NCBI RefSeq assembly: GCF_016862795.1
Contig: NZ_BONQ01000060.1
Location: forward strand, 1 to 64,000
Direction of reading: 5' to 3'
DNA: 64,000 nt
Origin: Dactylosporangium siamense
GTDB lineage: Bacteria; Actinomycetota; Actinomycetes; Mycobacteriales; Micromonosporaceae
Below are positions 25,974-33,901 of this stretch, piece by piece. The notes below the pieces were generated by a model. The model was not told the origin of the DNA. It saw nothing but the letters and a program-made list of their open reading frames with translations, and did no database searches. The stretch's first letter is position 1, and each line of letters starts with the position of its first letter. A program made the translations under genes and the position numbers.

Positions 25974-26756
25974 CTAACCGTTCGGATCGACCACGATGAG
26001 TTCACCGACGCGCTCTGCGAGCTGCACCCGTGCCTCGGCGGCGAGCCCGATGTCGGTGATGAGGATGTCCGCCTCGTCGAGCGGGGTGATGGTCGCGATC
26101 CCGACCATCTCCCACTTGGTGTGATCGGCGAGCACGACCAGCCTGCGGGCGGCGGAGACCATCAGGCGGTTGGTGCCGGCCTCCATGAGGTTCGGCGTGG
26201 TGAAACCCGTGCGGGGGCTCATGCCGTGGACGCCGAGGAACAACACGTCGACGTTGAGCGAGCCGATCGCTGCCTCCGCGACCGGGCCGGCAAGGGCGTC
26301 GGACGGGGTGCGGATGCCGCCGGTGAGCACGACCGTCTGGTCGGGCCTTCCGGCGTGGTACAGGGTGTCGGCGACCGGGATCGAGTTGGTGACGATGGTC
26401 AGTCCCGGGACATCGACCAGGTGTGCGGCGAGTGCCGCCGTCGTCGTGCCGGCGGACAACGCGACCGCCGTGTGCGGTTCGATGAGTTTGGCGGCCCGCT
26501 CGACGATGGCCGCCTTCTCGTTGCGCTGGCGCACCGACTTGGCGTCGAAGCCGGGCTCCTCGGTGGATCCGGGGCCGGCGATGGTGGCGCCACCGTGGAC
26601 CTTGTCGACCAGACCGCGGTCGGCGAGGGCCTCCAGGTCGCGGCGGATGGTCATGTCGGACACGCCGAACTGGCGCACCAACTGGCTCACCCGAACGCCA
26701 CCGTGACGGCGCACCAGATCCAGAATGGCCGTTTGACGTTGCTGTGCGAGCATCAC
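25974..26756 (-). CDS. DeoR/GlpR-family regulator of the galTK operon
   Basis: A 260-residue sugar-phosphate-responsive repressor. The N-terminal winged helix-turn-helix has Val-Ser-Asp-Met-Thr-Ile-Arg-Arg-Asp-Leu and the Lys-Val-His-Gly-Gly-Ala wing. The C-terminal sensor domain has Ala-Leu-Ser-Ala-Gly-Thr-Thr-Thr and Asp-His-Thr-Lys-Trp near the end. It is the first gene of a regulator-galT-galK transcript and so probably autoregulates (inference). A second start codon (ATG) directly follows the GTG used here. Confidence 0.9.
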   Translation of the reverse strand: MMLAQQRQTAILDLVRRHGGVRVSQLVRQFGVSDMTIRRDLEALADRGLVDKVHGGATIAGPGSTEEPGFDAKSVRQRNEKAAIVERAAKLIEPHTAVALSAGTTTAALAAHLVDVPGLTIVTNSIPVADTLYHAGRPDQTVVLTGGIRTPSDALAGPVAEAAIGSLNVDVLFLGVHGMSPRTGFTTPNLMEAGTNRLMVSAARRLVVLADHTKWEMVGIATITPLDEADILITDIGLAAEARVQLAERVGELIVVDPNG

Positions 26757-26994
26757 GCCGTTCCCTTCGCAGGCGCAGCGGCTGGCGCGGCTGCGCGGAT
26801 GGCAAATCCCATCGCAGATTCCAACGCAGACGTTACGTCGCCAGGGACGGTGTGCACCCCGGTGGCCCGGCCGAAGTTGACGGCCGGGTGGACACCCCCT
26901 TGAAGGGCGGCTGGGTGCGCTCGCATGCGCTACAGCTTCGAACCTAGCCGACCAGAAGTCAACAAACTCGAACAGCGAACTGTGGGAACAATGT

Positions 26995-29157
26995 TCAGAA
27001 GGGCGCGGTTCCGACCGTGGTCAAACGTTGGGTTGCCCGGGACAACGCCACGTAGAGCGTGCGGAACCCGGTCTTCGCCTCGTCCCTGATCTGCGCCGGC
27101 TCGACCACCAGGACCGCGTCGTATTCCATGCCCTTCGAGTCCAGCGCGCCGACGGTCTGCACCCGCTCGTCGATCCCGTCGACCCACTTCGCGACCTCGT
27201 CCCGGCGGGCCGTGGGCGTGATGACCCCCACGGTGCCCTCGACCTGGTCGAGGAGCGTCTGGGCGGCCGCCCGCGTCGCCGCCTCCAGGTCCGGCGCGTC
27301 CACGGTCGTCAGCACCGGCTCCTGGTGGGAGGACCGCACCGCGGTCGGCAGCTCGATGTCCGGCTGCGCCGCGCGGATGACCCGCGCGGCCACCTCGAAG
27401 ATCTCCGCCGAGTTGCGGTAGTTGGTGGTCAGCGTGAACGCCGAACGCCGCCGGCTGCCGATCGCGCCGTCCATCGCACGGTCCGCCTCGGCCGCGTCGC
27501 CCCACGCCGCCTGCGCCGGGTCGCCGACGATCGTCCACGTCGCGTTGGGGCCGCGGCGGCCGATCATCCGCCACTGCATCGGCGACACGTCCTGCGACTC
27601 GTCGACGATGATGTGCGCGTAGTCACGGTAGTCGGTCGGGCGCTCCACGGCCTGCGCGCGGGCCGCCGCCATCCGGTCCGAGTAGGTGGTGACCTCCCGG
27701 ACACCCTCCGCGACCTGGAACGGGTCCCGCGCGGCGCGCTTGCGCACCGGCGGATCGCCGAGCAGCTCCTGCAGCTCGTCCAGCAGCGCCACGTCTTCGA
27801 CCGACGGGTCGTCGGGGCGGATCGCGCCGGCGAGCACCGCGATCTCCCGGTTGCTCAGCACACCGTTCGCCCACCGTGACAGCCGGTGACGGTCAGTGAG
27901 CCAGCCGAGCACCTGCGCCGGGCGCAGCACCGGCCACCAGGCCCGCATGAACGTCACGAACTCGGGTCGCTCGGCGATGTCGGGCGCGAACTCCTCACGC
28001 TTCTGCTGCCGCCCCGACGGCAGCAGCTCGACGCTCTGCCGCCACAACGCGTCCAGCACGTGACCGGCCGCCTTGGCCCGGGCGGCGTTGCGGCGCACCC
28101 CCAGGTTGAGCACCGTGCGGCGCAGGTCGTCCAGCGCCGGGCGCTCCAGGACCAGCAGCTCGCCGCGGTACAACACGCGCAGGCGGTCCGGCGAGTCGGG
28201 CACCGGACCGCGGGCCGCCCGGCTCAGCACCCGCTGCATGCGCAACGAGCCCTTGATCGCGGCGACCTCCGGCGGCTCGTGCCGGCTGCCCTGCACGCCC
28301 TCCAGGAGCTGGCCGAGGGAGCGCAGCGACGCGGTGTCCTCACCGAGAGACGGCAGCACCCGAGACACGTACCCGACGAACACGTCCGACGGGCCGACGA
28401 CGAGCACACCGCCCGACTCGTAACGGTTACGGTCCGCATACAGCAGGTACGCCGCGCGGTGCAGGGCGACCGCGGTCTTGCCGGTGCCGGGCCCGCCGCG
28501 CACGATCGTCACGCCCAGGCTGGGGGAGCGGATCGCGTCGTCCTGCTCGCGCTGGATCGTCGCGACGATGTCCTTCATGCCGGTGCCCGTCGCGCGGGAC
28601 AGGTTCGCCAGCAGCGCCCCGTCGCCGATCACCGCCATCTCGCTCGGCGCGGCGTCCGGGTCGAGCAGGTCGTCCTCGATGCTGATGACCTTCTCGTTGC
28701 TGCTGCGGATGCTCCGCCGGCGCACCACGCCCATCCGGTCGGTGGGGGTGGCCCGGTAGAACGGGGCCGCCGCCGGCGCCCGCCAGTCCACGACGAGCGA
28801 CTCGTAGGTCTCGTCGCGCAGCCCGAGCCGGCCGATGTAACGAACCTCACCCCCGGGCACGACCGGATCCGCCGATGCGGCGTCCGCACCGTCGCCGGAA
28901 CGGCCGTCCGGGCCGAGATCCAACCGCCCGAAGACCAGACCGTCGTGCTCGCTCTCCAGGGCCCGGCGCCGCTTCGCGGCGTGGTAGACCATGGCGTCGC
29001 GCTCGACCAGCGCGCCGAAGTTACCGACCCTGGCCAGGCTGTATCCCTCGCGCTCGACCTCGGCGGCGGTGATCCGCAACTGGTCGAGGCGGGTGTAGAC
29101 CCGGTCGAGGTATGCCTGCTCGGCGGCGATCTCCGACTCGCGAACCGCGTCGTTCAA
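26995..29157 (-). CDS. HelD-type RNA-polymerase-associated helicase-like protein (HelD-1)
   Basis: A 720-residue UvrD/Rep-related ATPase of the HelD class, which removes stalled RNA polymerase from DNA; some actinobacterial members (HelR) protect against rifamycins. It begins with a coiled-coil stretch (residues 1-75). Asp-Ile-Val-Ala-Thr-Ile-Gln leads into the Walker A Gly-Gly-Pro-Gly-Thr-Gly-Lys-Thr (221-228). Val-Asp-Glu-Ser-Gln-Asp-Val-Ser-Pro-Met-Gln is motif II and Ala-Leu-Ser-Arg-Ala-Thr-Gln motif VI. The start is a TTG preceded by a G-rich Shine-Dalgarno. A palindrome lies 20 nt upstream. A second, diverged HelD gene is at 43.3 kb. Confidence 0.9.
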   Translation of the reverse strand: MNDAVRESEIAAEQAYLDRVYTRLDQLRITAAEVEREGYSLARVGNFGALVERDAMVYHAAKRRRALESEHDGLVFGRLDLGPDGRSGDGADAASADPVVPGGEVRYIGRLGLRDETYESLVVDWRAPAAAPFYRATPTDRMGVVRRRSIRSSNEKVISIEDDLLDPDAAPSEMAVIGDGALLANLSRATGTGMKDIVATIQREQDDAIRSPSLGVTIVRGGPGTGKTAVALHRAAYLLYADRNRYESGGVLVVGPSDVFVGYVSRVLPSLGEDTASLRSLGQLLEGVQGSRHEPPEVAAIKGSLRMQRVLSRAARGPVPDSPDRLRVLYRGELLVLERPALDDLRRTVLNLGVRRNAARAKAAGHVLDALWRQSVELLPSGRQQKREEFAPDIAERPEFVTFMRAWWPVLRPAQVLGWLTDRHRLSRWANGVLSNREIAVLAGAIRPDDPSVEDVALLDELQELLGDPPVRKRAARDPFQVAEGVREVTTYSDRMAAARAQAVERPTDYRDYAHIIVDESQDVSPMQWRMIGRRGPNATWTIVGDPAQAAWGDAAEADRAMDGAIGSRRRSAFTLTTNYRNSAEIFEVAARVIRAAQPDIELPTAVRSSHQEPVLTTVDAPDLEAATRAAAQTLLDQVEGTVGVITPTARRDEVAKWVDGIDERVQTVGALDSKGMEYDAVLVVEPAQIRDEAKTGFRTLYVALSRATQRLTTVGTAPF

Positions 29158-29176
29158 CGCCCCACCCCTAGCACCC

Positions 29177-29194
29177 GGGTTGAAAAAACAACCC
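29177..29194. promoter_or_regulatory. Palindrome upstream of HelD-1
   Basis: GGGTTG-aaaaaa-CAACCC is a perfect 6-bp inverted repeat around six A residues, centred about 28 bp upstream of the HelD-1 start codon. It could be an operator or a leader hairpin. I see no obvious similarity to a rifamycin-associated element. Confidence 0.4.
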
Positions 29195-29206
29195 TACGAG
29201 CCTACT

Positions 29207-29404
29207 TCACGGCGCGGAGGCCGGCGTTTCCTCGCGCTTCACGGTGCGGTGGCCGGCGTCTTCTCGGTTCTTCACGGTGTGGTGGCCGGCGTCTTCTCGG
29301 CTTTTCACGGTGCGGTGGCCGGCGCCTTCATCTCGGCGTCAGGGTGCGGTGGCCGGCGTTCTCTCGGCTTTCACGGTGCGGTGGCCGGCGTTTTTTCGGC
29401 TTCC
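29207..29404 (-). repeat. 32-34-bp tandem repeat (x6) of the dedA gene end
   Basis: Six units begin at 29208, 29240, 29273, 29306, 29340 and 29372. Read on the minus strand each contains ACGCCGGCCACCGCACC followed by TGA, i.e. codons for Thr-Pro-Ala-Thr-Ala-Pro and a stop. Only the unit at 29372 is joined to the gene; the other five are copies of the gene's own 3' end lying beyond the stop. Confidence 0.9.
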
Positions 29405-30021
29405 TCGCGCAGCGCCCGGGCCTCCGCGGCCGCCTTGCGGCGCAGCCACAGGGTCGTGGCCAGGCCCGCGACGACCGCCACCGCCAGGGCGATCCAGGAG
29501 AAGTCCTTCAGGTACTTCTCGGCCGTCTCGCCCACCTTGTAGATCACGAACACGGTGCCGAACGCCCAGGTCAGACCGCCCAGGGCATTGGCGACCAGGA
29601 ACTTGCCGTAGGGCACGTGCAGGGCGCCGGCGAGGGGCCCGGCGAGGATGCGCAGCAGCGCGATGAACCGGCCGAAGAACACCGCCCACACGCCCCACCG
29701 CTGGAACGCCCGCTCGGCCTTCGCCAGATGCGCCGGGCCGAAGTGCTTGGGGAACCGGCGGCCGACCCGCTCCAGCAGGTGCCGCCCGCCGCGCCGGCCG
29801 ATGTAGTAGCCGATGGAGTCGCCGACGATCGCTCCGACCGACGCCGCCACGGCCACCCACAGCGGGCTGACCGCGGTCGTCACCGCCAGCAGCGAGGCCG
29901 TGACCAGCGTGATCTCGCCGGGCACCGGGATGCCCATGCTCTCGATCCCGATGATGCCGCCCACCAGGAGGTACACCCAGATCGGCGAGAGCGTGCCCAT
30001 CCATTCCGAAATGTGATGCAC
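29371..30021 (-). CDS. DedA-family membrane protein
   Basis: A 216-residue polytopic membrane protein of the DedA/SNARE-associated family, some members of which flip undecaprenyl phosphate or phospholipids. The signature Glu-Ser-Met-Gly-Ile-Pro-Val-Pro-Gly-Glu (residues 27-36) is present. The central Phe-Phe-Gly-Arg-Phe-Ile-Ala-Leu-Leu-Arg and Gly-Pro-Leu-Ala-Gly motifs follow. The Lys/Ala/Glu-rich tail is cytoplasmic. GTG 30021 has GGGGAGG 6 nt upstream. The last 11 codons are the first unit of a six-fold 33-bp tandem repeat. Confidence 0.92.
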   Translation of the reverse strand: MHHISEWMGTLSPIWVYLLVGGIIGIESMGIPVPGEITLVTASLLAVTTAVSPLWVAVAASVGAIVGDSIGYYIGRRGGRHLLERVGRRFPKHFGPAHLAKAERAFQRWGVWAVFFGRFIALLRILAGPLAGALHVPYGKFLVANALGGLTWAFGTVFVIYKVGETAEKYLKDFSWIALAVAVVAGLATTLWLRRKAAAEARALREEAEKTPATAP

Positions 30022-30060
30022 AGTCGCCTCCCCGTGGTGGTCTTCGCATCCACCCTCTCA

Positions 30061-30073
30061 TACCGTGACGACC
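30061..30073 (+). promoter_or_regulatory. Leaderless promoter -10 box
   Basis: TACCGT at 30061-30066 matches TANNNT and ends 7 nt before GTG 30074. This supports 30074 rather than 30065 as the start of the oxidoreductase gene and suggests a leaderless message. Confidence 0.4.
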
Positions 30074-31081
30074 GTGACGTGGATGGTGTATGGCGCGAAC
30101 GGTTACAGCGGGTCACTTCTTGCCCGGCTTGCGGCCGACCGCGGTGAACGTCCGGTTCTCGCCGGCCGGTCGGCCGCCGTGGCGGGTCTCGCCGGTGAGC
30201 TCGGGCTGCCGCACCGGGCGTTCCCGCTCTCGGCACCCGACCTCCACGGCGTCACCGCCGTCGTCAACTGTGCCGGCCCGTTCGCGGCCACCGCCCGCCC
30301 CCTGGTGGAGGCCTGCCTCGCCGCCGGCGTGCACTACCTCGACATCACCGGCGAGCTCGACGTCTTCGACTGGATGTTCGCGCAGTCGGCACGGGCGGAG
30401 ACCGTCGGTGTCGTCCTGCTCACCGGCGCCGGGTTCGACGTCGTGCCGACCGACTGTCTCGCCGCGATGCTCGCCGCCGCCATGCCGGGCGCCGTCAGCC
30501 TGGAGCTGGCGTTCGACGCGCCGGGCGGGCTCAGCCGCGGCACCGCCCGGACCTCCCTCGGCGAGGCGGCGTCCGGTGGCCGCCGCCGCGTCGGCGGGAC
30601 CCTGGTCGCGACGCCGTTCGGCACACCGTCGCGGACCGTGCCCTTCCCGTCGGGGGAGCGGACCGTCGGCGCGACCCGGTGGGGCGACCTCGTGACCGCC
30701 CACCACTCCACCGGGATCGGGGACATCACGGTGTACATGCGGCTGCCCCGCAACGCCGCGTCGCCGCTGGTCCGGCTGCTGAAGTTCGGCCCGATGCGGG
30801 CCGTGGCCAGGGCCCTGATCCCGGCGGGCGGCCCGTCCACGACGCGCCGCGCCGCCACCGGCTGCGAGGTGTGGGGTGAGGTGAGCGACGGTGCCGGCAA
30901 CACCCTGTCGGCGACGCTGACCGGGCCGAACGCGTATGCGCTGACGGCCGACGCGTCGCTGCGGGCGGTGCAGCGGGTGCTCGCCGGCGGGATCGCGCCC
31001 GGCACGCACACGCCGGCGACGGCGCTCGGCGCCGACTTCGTGCGCACGCTGGATGGCGTTACGGTGACCGAACCGCACTGA
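30074..31081 (+). CDS. Saccharopine-dehydrogenase-like oxidoreductase
   Basis: A 335-residue Rossmann-fold protein of the saccharopine dehydrogenase/trans-acting enoyl reductase-like family. The nucleotide-binding motif Tyr-Gly-Ala-Asn-Gly-Tyr-Ser-Gly lies at about residue 6. Asn-Cys-Ala-Gly-Pro-Phe, Tyr-Leu-Asp-Ile-Thr-Gly-Glu and Gly-Ala-Gly-Phe-Asp-Val-Val-Pro-Thr-Asp-Cys are family landmarks. The C-terminal part may bind an acyl substrate, but the true substrate is unknown. GTG 30074 is chosen from promoter spacing; GTG 30065 would add three residues. Confidence 0.85.
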   Translation: MTWMVYGANGYSGSLLARLAADRGERPVLAGRSAAVAGLAGELGLPHRAFPLSAPDLHGVTAVVNCAGPFAATARPLVEACLAAGVHYLDITGELDVFDWMFAQSARAETVGVVLLTGAGFDVVPTDCLAAMLAAAMPGAVSLELAFDAPGGLSRGTARTSLGEAASGGRRRVGGTLVATPFGTPSRTVPFPSGERTVGATRWGDLVTAHHSTGIGDITVYMRLPRNAASPLVRLLKFGPMRAVARALIPAGGPSTTRRAATGCEVWGEVSDGAGNTLSATLTGPNAYALTADASLRAVQRVLAGGIAPGTHTPATALGADFVRTLDGVTVTEPH

Positions 31082-31104
31082 CGCAGACTGCCTGCTTGCC
31101 CACC

Positions 31105-31205
31105 TGCCGTTGACCTGTCCGCCTGCCCGTTGACCTGTCCGCCTGCCGTTGACGCGCTTGCTTGCTTGCTTGCTCTTGCTTGTTCGCTTGTTCGCTCGCT
31201 TGCTG
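31105..31205. repeat. Tandem repeats and CTTG microsatellite between convergent genes
   Basis: Two to three copies of a roughly 20-bp unit beginning GTTGACCTGTCCGCCTGCC are followed by a run of CTTG/CTTGTTCG tetramer-type repeats from about 31156 to 31205. The array lies between the stop of the oxidoreductase and the stop of the hydrolase on the other strand. Confidence 0.75.
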
Positions 31206-31244
31206 CCGACGCGCCGGCTGCCCGGCGCTGACACGCCGGTGTTG

Positions 31245-32654
31245 TCACGCTGCGTTCGTCAGTGGTGACGGAATATCGGTGGATTTTTTGGGCGGGTGTA
31301 CGGTGGCTTGGAAGCCGGTCGCCGACACCGGGACCGCTTCCGCAGTCGTCGTCGGCGTAGGGACGCCGTCGTCACGTTTCGTCGGTTCACGTTTGGTCGA
31401 CTCGCGCTTCCGCGGCACCAGAACCGCTCTCGGAGGCGCCGGGACCGCTGCCGCCTGACGCTTCGTCGGCCCCGGGACCGCTGCTGGTTCACGCTTCGTC
31501 GGCGCCGGGCCTGGTGTCGGCTCGCGCTTCGGCTGCGCCAGGACCGTTGCCGGCCCGGGTTTCGTCGGTGGCGGGCCTGCTGTCGGCTGACGTTTCGTCG
31601 GCGCCAGGACCGTTGCCGGCTCGCGCTTCGTCAGCGCCGGGCCTGCTGTCGGCTGACGTTTCGTCGGGTCGCGCTTCGTCGGCTCACGTTTCGCTGGCGC
31701 TGGGACCGCTCCCGTGGACTTCGCCGCTCGCCGGACCACGCCGACGATCGCGTCGGTGACCATGTCGGGCCGCTCGATCGGCAGCATGTGCCCGGCGTCC
31801 TCGCACGTGATCAGCTCGGCGTCGGGCAGCTCGGCGGTGATCGTCGCCGCGCACGCCGGCGGGGTCAGCCGGTCCAGCGTGCCGACGAGGACCGCGGTCG
31901 GCAGGCCCCGCATCGCGGTGAGGGTGTCGACGCGGTGGTGCAGGTCGACCGACGGCCGGAACCCGCCGATCGCGCACAGCGGCGCGTTGCCGACCATGGA
32001 CGCGGTCAGCGCCACCCACGACGTGTCGACCCGGTGGCCGAACACCAGCCAGCGCACCCCCGGCGCCAGCAGCGGCATCAGGCGGCGGTGCGGCCGCCAC
32101 GCGCCGGAGCGGGCGAGCAGGCCCGCGCCCTGGATCTCCAGGATCCGCATCACCCGGGCCAGCCGCGGGCTCAGCCCGTAGCTGGTCCGCGACGAACCCT
32201 CCGCCGACGTCGACACGAGCACGACACCGACGGTGCGGGCGGCGAACGACTTCGCGTGGCGTTGTGCGTACTCCATGATCGCCATGCCGCCGAGGGAGTG
32301 CCCGACCAGCACGACCGGCCCGGTGGGCACCAGGGCGTCCAGGACCTCGGCGAGGTCGTCGCCGAGCTGTTCGAGGGTCGCGTCGGTGCCCGAGGTGGCG
32401 GAGGAGCGGCCGTGGCCGCGCAGGTCGAAGGTGAGGAGCTGGACCGGCATGTCGACGACGGCGCCGAGGCGGGCCGGGAGGTCGGCGATCTGCTGTCGCC
32501 AGAGGCGGTTGTCGAGCGTCCAGCCGTGCAGGAGAACCACCGTCACCGGGGTCCGCGCCGCACCCGCACCGTCGGAGGCGGCCGGATACAGCACGCTGTA
32601 CAGGCCGGCGCCGTCCGCGAGCCTCACTGTGGAGGAGGAGACGACGGTACCCAT
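31245..32654 (-). CDS. Alpha/beta hydrolase with a long Thr-Lys-Arg-Pro repeat tail
   Basis: The first 310 residues of this 469-residue protein form a complete alpha/beta hydrolase: oxyanion Leu-Leu-His-Gly-Trp near residue 43, nucleophile Gly-His-Ser-Leu-Gly-Gly near 120, acid Asp in Gly-Thr-Leu-Asp-Arg-Leu-Thr near 262, and His in Ala-Gly-His-Met-Leu-Pro near 290. The remaining 155 residues are low-complexity, built from about a dozen diverged Thr-Lys-Arg-x-Pro-Thr / Pro-Ala-Pro-Thr-Lys-Arg units that are very basic and probably disordered. The tail could bind nucleic acid or cell-wall polymers, or be a neutral repeat expansion. No signal peptide is present. Substrate unknown. Confidence 0.85.
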   Translation of the reverse strand: MGTVVSSSTVRLADGAGLYSVLYPAASDGAGAARTPVTVVLLHGWTLDNRLWRQQIADLPARLGAVVDMPVQLLTFDLRGHGRSSATSGTDATLEQLGDDLAEVLDALVPTGPVVLVGHSLGGMAIMEYAQRHAKSFAARTVGVVLVSTSAEGSSRTSYGLSPRLARVMRILEIQGAGLLARSGAWRPHRRLMPLLAPGVRWLVFGHRVDTSWVALTASMVGNAPLCAIGGFRPSVDLHHRVDTLTAMRGLPTAVLVGTLDRLTPPACAATITAELPDAELITCEDAGHMLPIERPDMVTDAIVGVVRRAAKSTGAVPAPAKREPTKRDPTKRQPTAGPALTKREPATVLAPTKRQPTAGPPPTKPGPATVLAQPKREPTPGPAPTKREPAAVPGPTKRQAAAVPAPPRAVLVPRKRESTKREPTKRDDGVPTPTTTAEAVPVSATGFQATVHPPKKSTDIPSPLTNAA

Positions 32655-32737
32655 GGTCCATTGTTACCCGGAAGTACGTCGAAATACCCCGGTGATCTGC
32701 GGGAGCATTCCGGGAGTGAACCCGGTGCAGCACGAAA

Positions 32738-32765
32738 CCGCCGCCCGGGAGGTCCCGGGCGGCGG
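32738..32765 (-). terminator. Terminator of the small basic gene
   Basis: A perfect 12-bp stem (CCGCCGCCCGGG at 32738-32749 with its complement at 32754-32765) has a 4-nt loop and is followed on the minus strand by TTTC. It lies 16 nt after the stop of the 110-residue gene. Confidence 0.85.
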
Positions 32766-32781
32766 CTGGAAGTGCAACGCG

Positions 32782-33114
32782 TCAGGCGGCTTCGAACACG
32801 CCCGCGTCGACGAGGCGCTGCTCCGTCGCGTCCCAGCCGTGGCCGGGGTGGGCGGTGTTGAGCGCCTGCAGCTCGACCCGCAGCTTCGTCGCGTGGCCGG
32901 CGCCCGCCAGGACCCGGATCTCCTCGACGAACGCGTCGGAGACCGTGCTGAGGCGGTTGGTCTTGCCGTTGGTCAGGTTGCGCACGTAGACGTGCTTGCC
33001 GCCGTTGAGCGGGATGAGGTACTTGAACTCACCCAACACGCTCAGGGCGCCGGACGCGCCGGCCTGGCCTGCGCGGACTGAAGCCCGCGCGGTCTTGGAG
33101 GTGCTGTTCGCCAC
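32782..33114 (-). CDS. Small basic hypothetical protein
   Basis: A 110-residue protein I cannot assign. It has a basic, Ser/Thr/Arg-rich N-terminus of about 30 residues. A beta-rich core with Tyr-Leu-Ile-Pro-Leu-Asn-Gly-Gly-Lys-His-Val-Tyr-Val-Arg-Asn-Leu follows, then a helical C-terminal half. No signal or membrane segment is seen. GTG 33114 is chosen because AAGGAG lies 8 nt upstream and a promoter-like region lies beyond; upstream codons add Cys-rich sequence of doubtful coding value. It is monocistronic: its own terminator follows and the divergent DUF3145 gene lies upstream. Confidence 0.7.
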   Translation of the reverse strand: MANSTSKTARASVRAGQAGASGALSVLGEFKYLIPLNGGKHVYVRNLTNGKTNRLSTVSDAFVEEIRVLAGAGHATKLRVELQALNTAHPGHGWDATEQRLVDAGVFEAA

Positions 33115-33158
33115 GGCGGGAACTCCTTGTCGAGCCTGAAACTGCTGAAGACAGCAAA

Positions 33159-33185
33159 ACTGTAACACCCGGCAGGTTCGGTCAA
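33159..33185 (-). promoter_or_regulatory. Candidate promoter of the small basic gene
   Basis: On the minus strand TTGACC (33180-33185) is followed after 15 nt by TACAGT (33159-33164), matching TTGACN and TANNNT. The spacing is slightly short. The -10 box lies about 45 nt upstream of the GTG, leaving room for the visible ribosome site. Confidence 0.4.
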
Positions 33186-33370
33186 AAAAACGAGTTACCT
33201 GCTGGAGGCTCCACCCGTTGGACATTTCGTAGGACCCGAGTTGCCGATTCTCTGGCGCACCGCGCACAACATCGTCATCATGAGTCCCACAAGCACATAG
33301 CTACAGGGCAGACCGTTGCCGGGTTCGAGGTCGTAGGGGAAGACGCACCTCGGTCTCCGGGAGGTCATAC

Positions 33371-33862
33371 GTGCCCACGCGTGGCGTCATATATGTTCAC
33401 TCGTCACCGCTCGCCGTGTCATCGCACGTCGAGTGGGCGATCGCGCGCGTCCTCGGAGCGCCGGTCAGACTCGAGTGGACGCCGCAGCCTGTCGAGCCGT
33501 CGGCTCGGCGGGCGCAATGCTCATGGTCCGGCGCGACCGGGACCGGGGGCGAGCTGGCGGCTGCCCTGCGGCAGTGGCCCATGATCCGTTTCGAGGTCAC
33601 CGAGGAGCCCAGCCCCGGTGTTGACGGCGAGCGGTTCATGCACGTGCCCGGCCGCGGCCTCTTCCACGGCTCGACGAGCGCCAACGGCGACATCGTGCTG
33701 TCCGAGGACCGGCTGCGCAGCCTGATCGCCACGTCGCGGGGGTACGAGACACTCGCCCACGCGATGGAGAAGGCCCTCGGCGGCCCGTGGGACGCGGAGC
33801 TGGAACCCTACCGGCACGCCGCCGACGGCGTCCCCATGAAGCTGCTCACCCGGGTCGGGTGA
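33371..33862 (+). CDS. DUF3145 family protein
   Basis: A 163-residue cytoplasmic protein of a family that appears confined to actinobacteria. Arg-Gly-Val-Ile-Tyr-Val-His-Ser-Ser-Pro near the start and His-Val-Glu-Trp-Ala are the parts I recognise. No function is established. GTG 33371 is preceded by GGGAGG. It is followed after 39 nt by the GH3 lipoprotein gene in the same direction. Confidence 0.85.
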   Translation: MPTRGVIYVHSSPLAVSSHVEWAIARVLGAPVRLEWTPQPVEPSARRAQCSWSGATGTGGELAAALRQWPMIRFEVTEEPSPGVDGERFMHVPGRGLFHGSTSANGDIVLSEDRLRSLIATSRGYETLAHAMEKALGGPWDAELEPYRHAADGVPMKLLTRVG

Positions 33863-33901
33863 CTTGCACCTGCATGATTGAGTGGCACGGTGCCAGGACC
33901 C

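Noticed and set aside
26890-26994. DeoR operator and promoter upstream of the regulator gene
   Set aside because: TTGACT and TAGGTT words are present on the minus strand, but their spacing is only about 10 nt and no clear repeat shared with the other galactose promoter was found.
33115-33370. Riboswitch upstream of the DUF3145 gene
   Set aside because: I found no conserved aptamer elements or expression platform, only an ordinary ribosome site and a promoter for the divergent gene.
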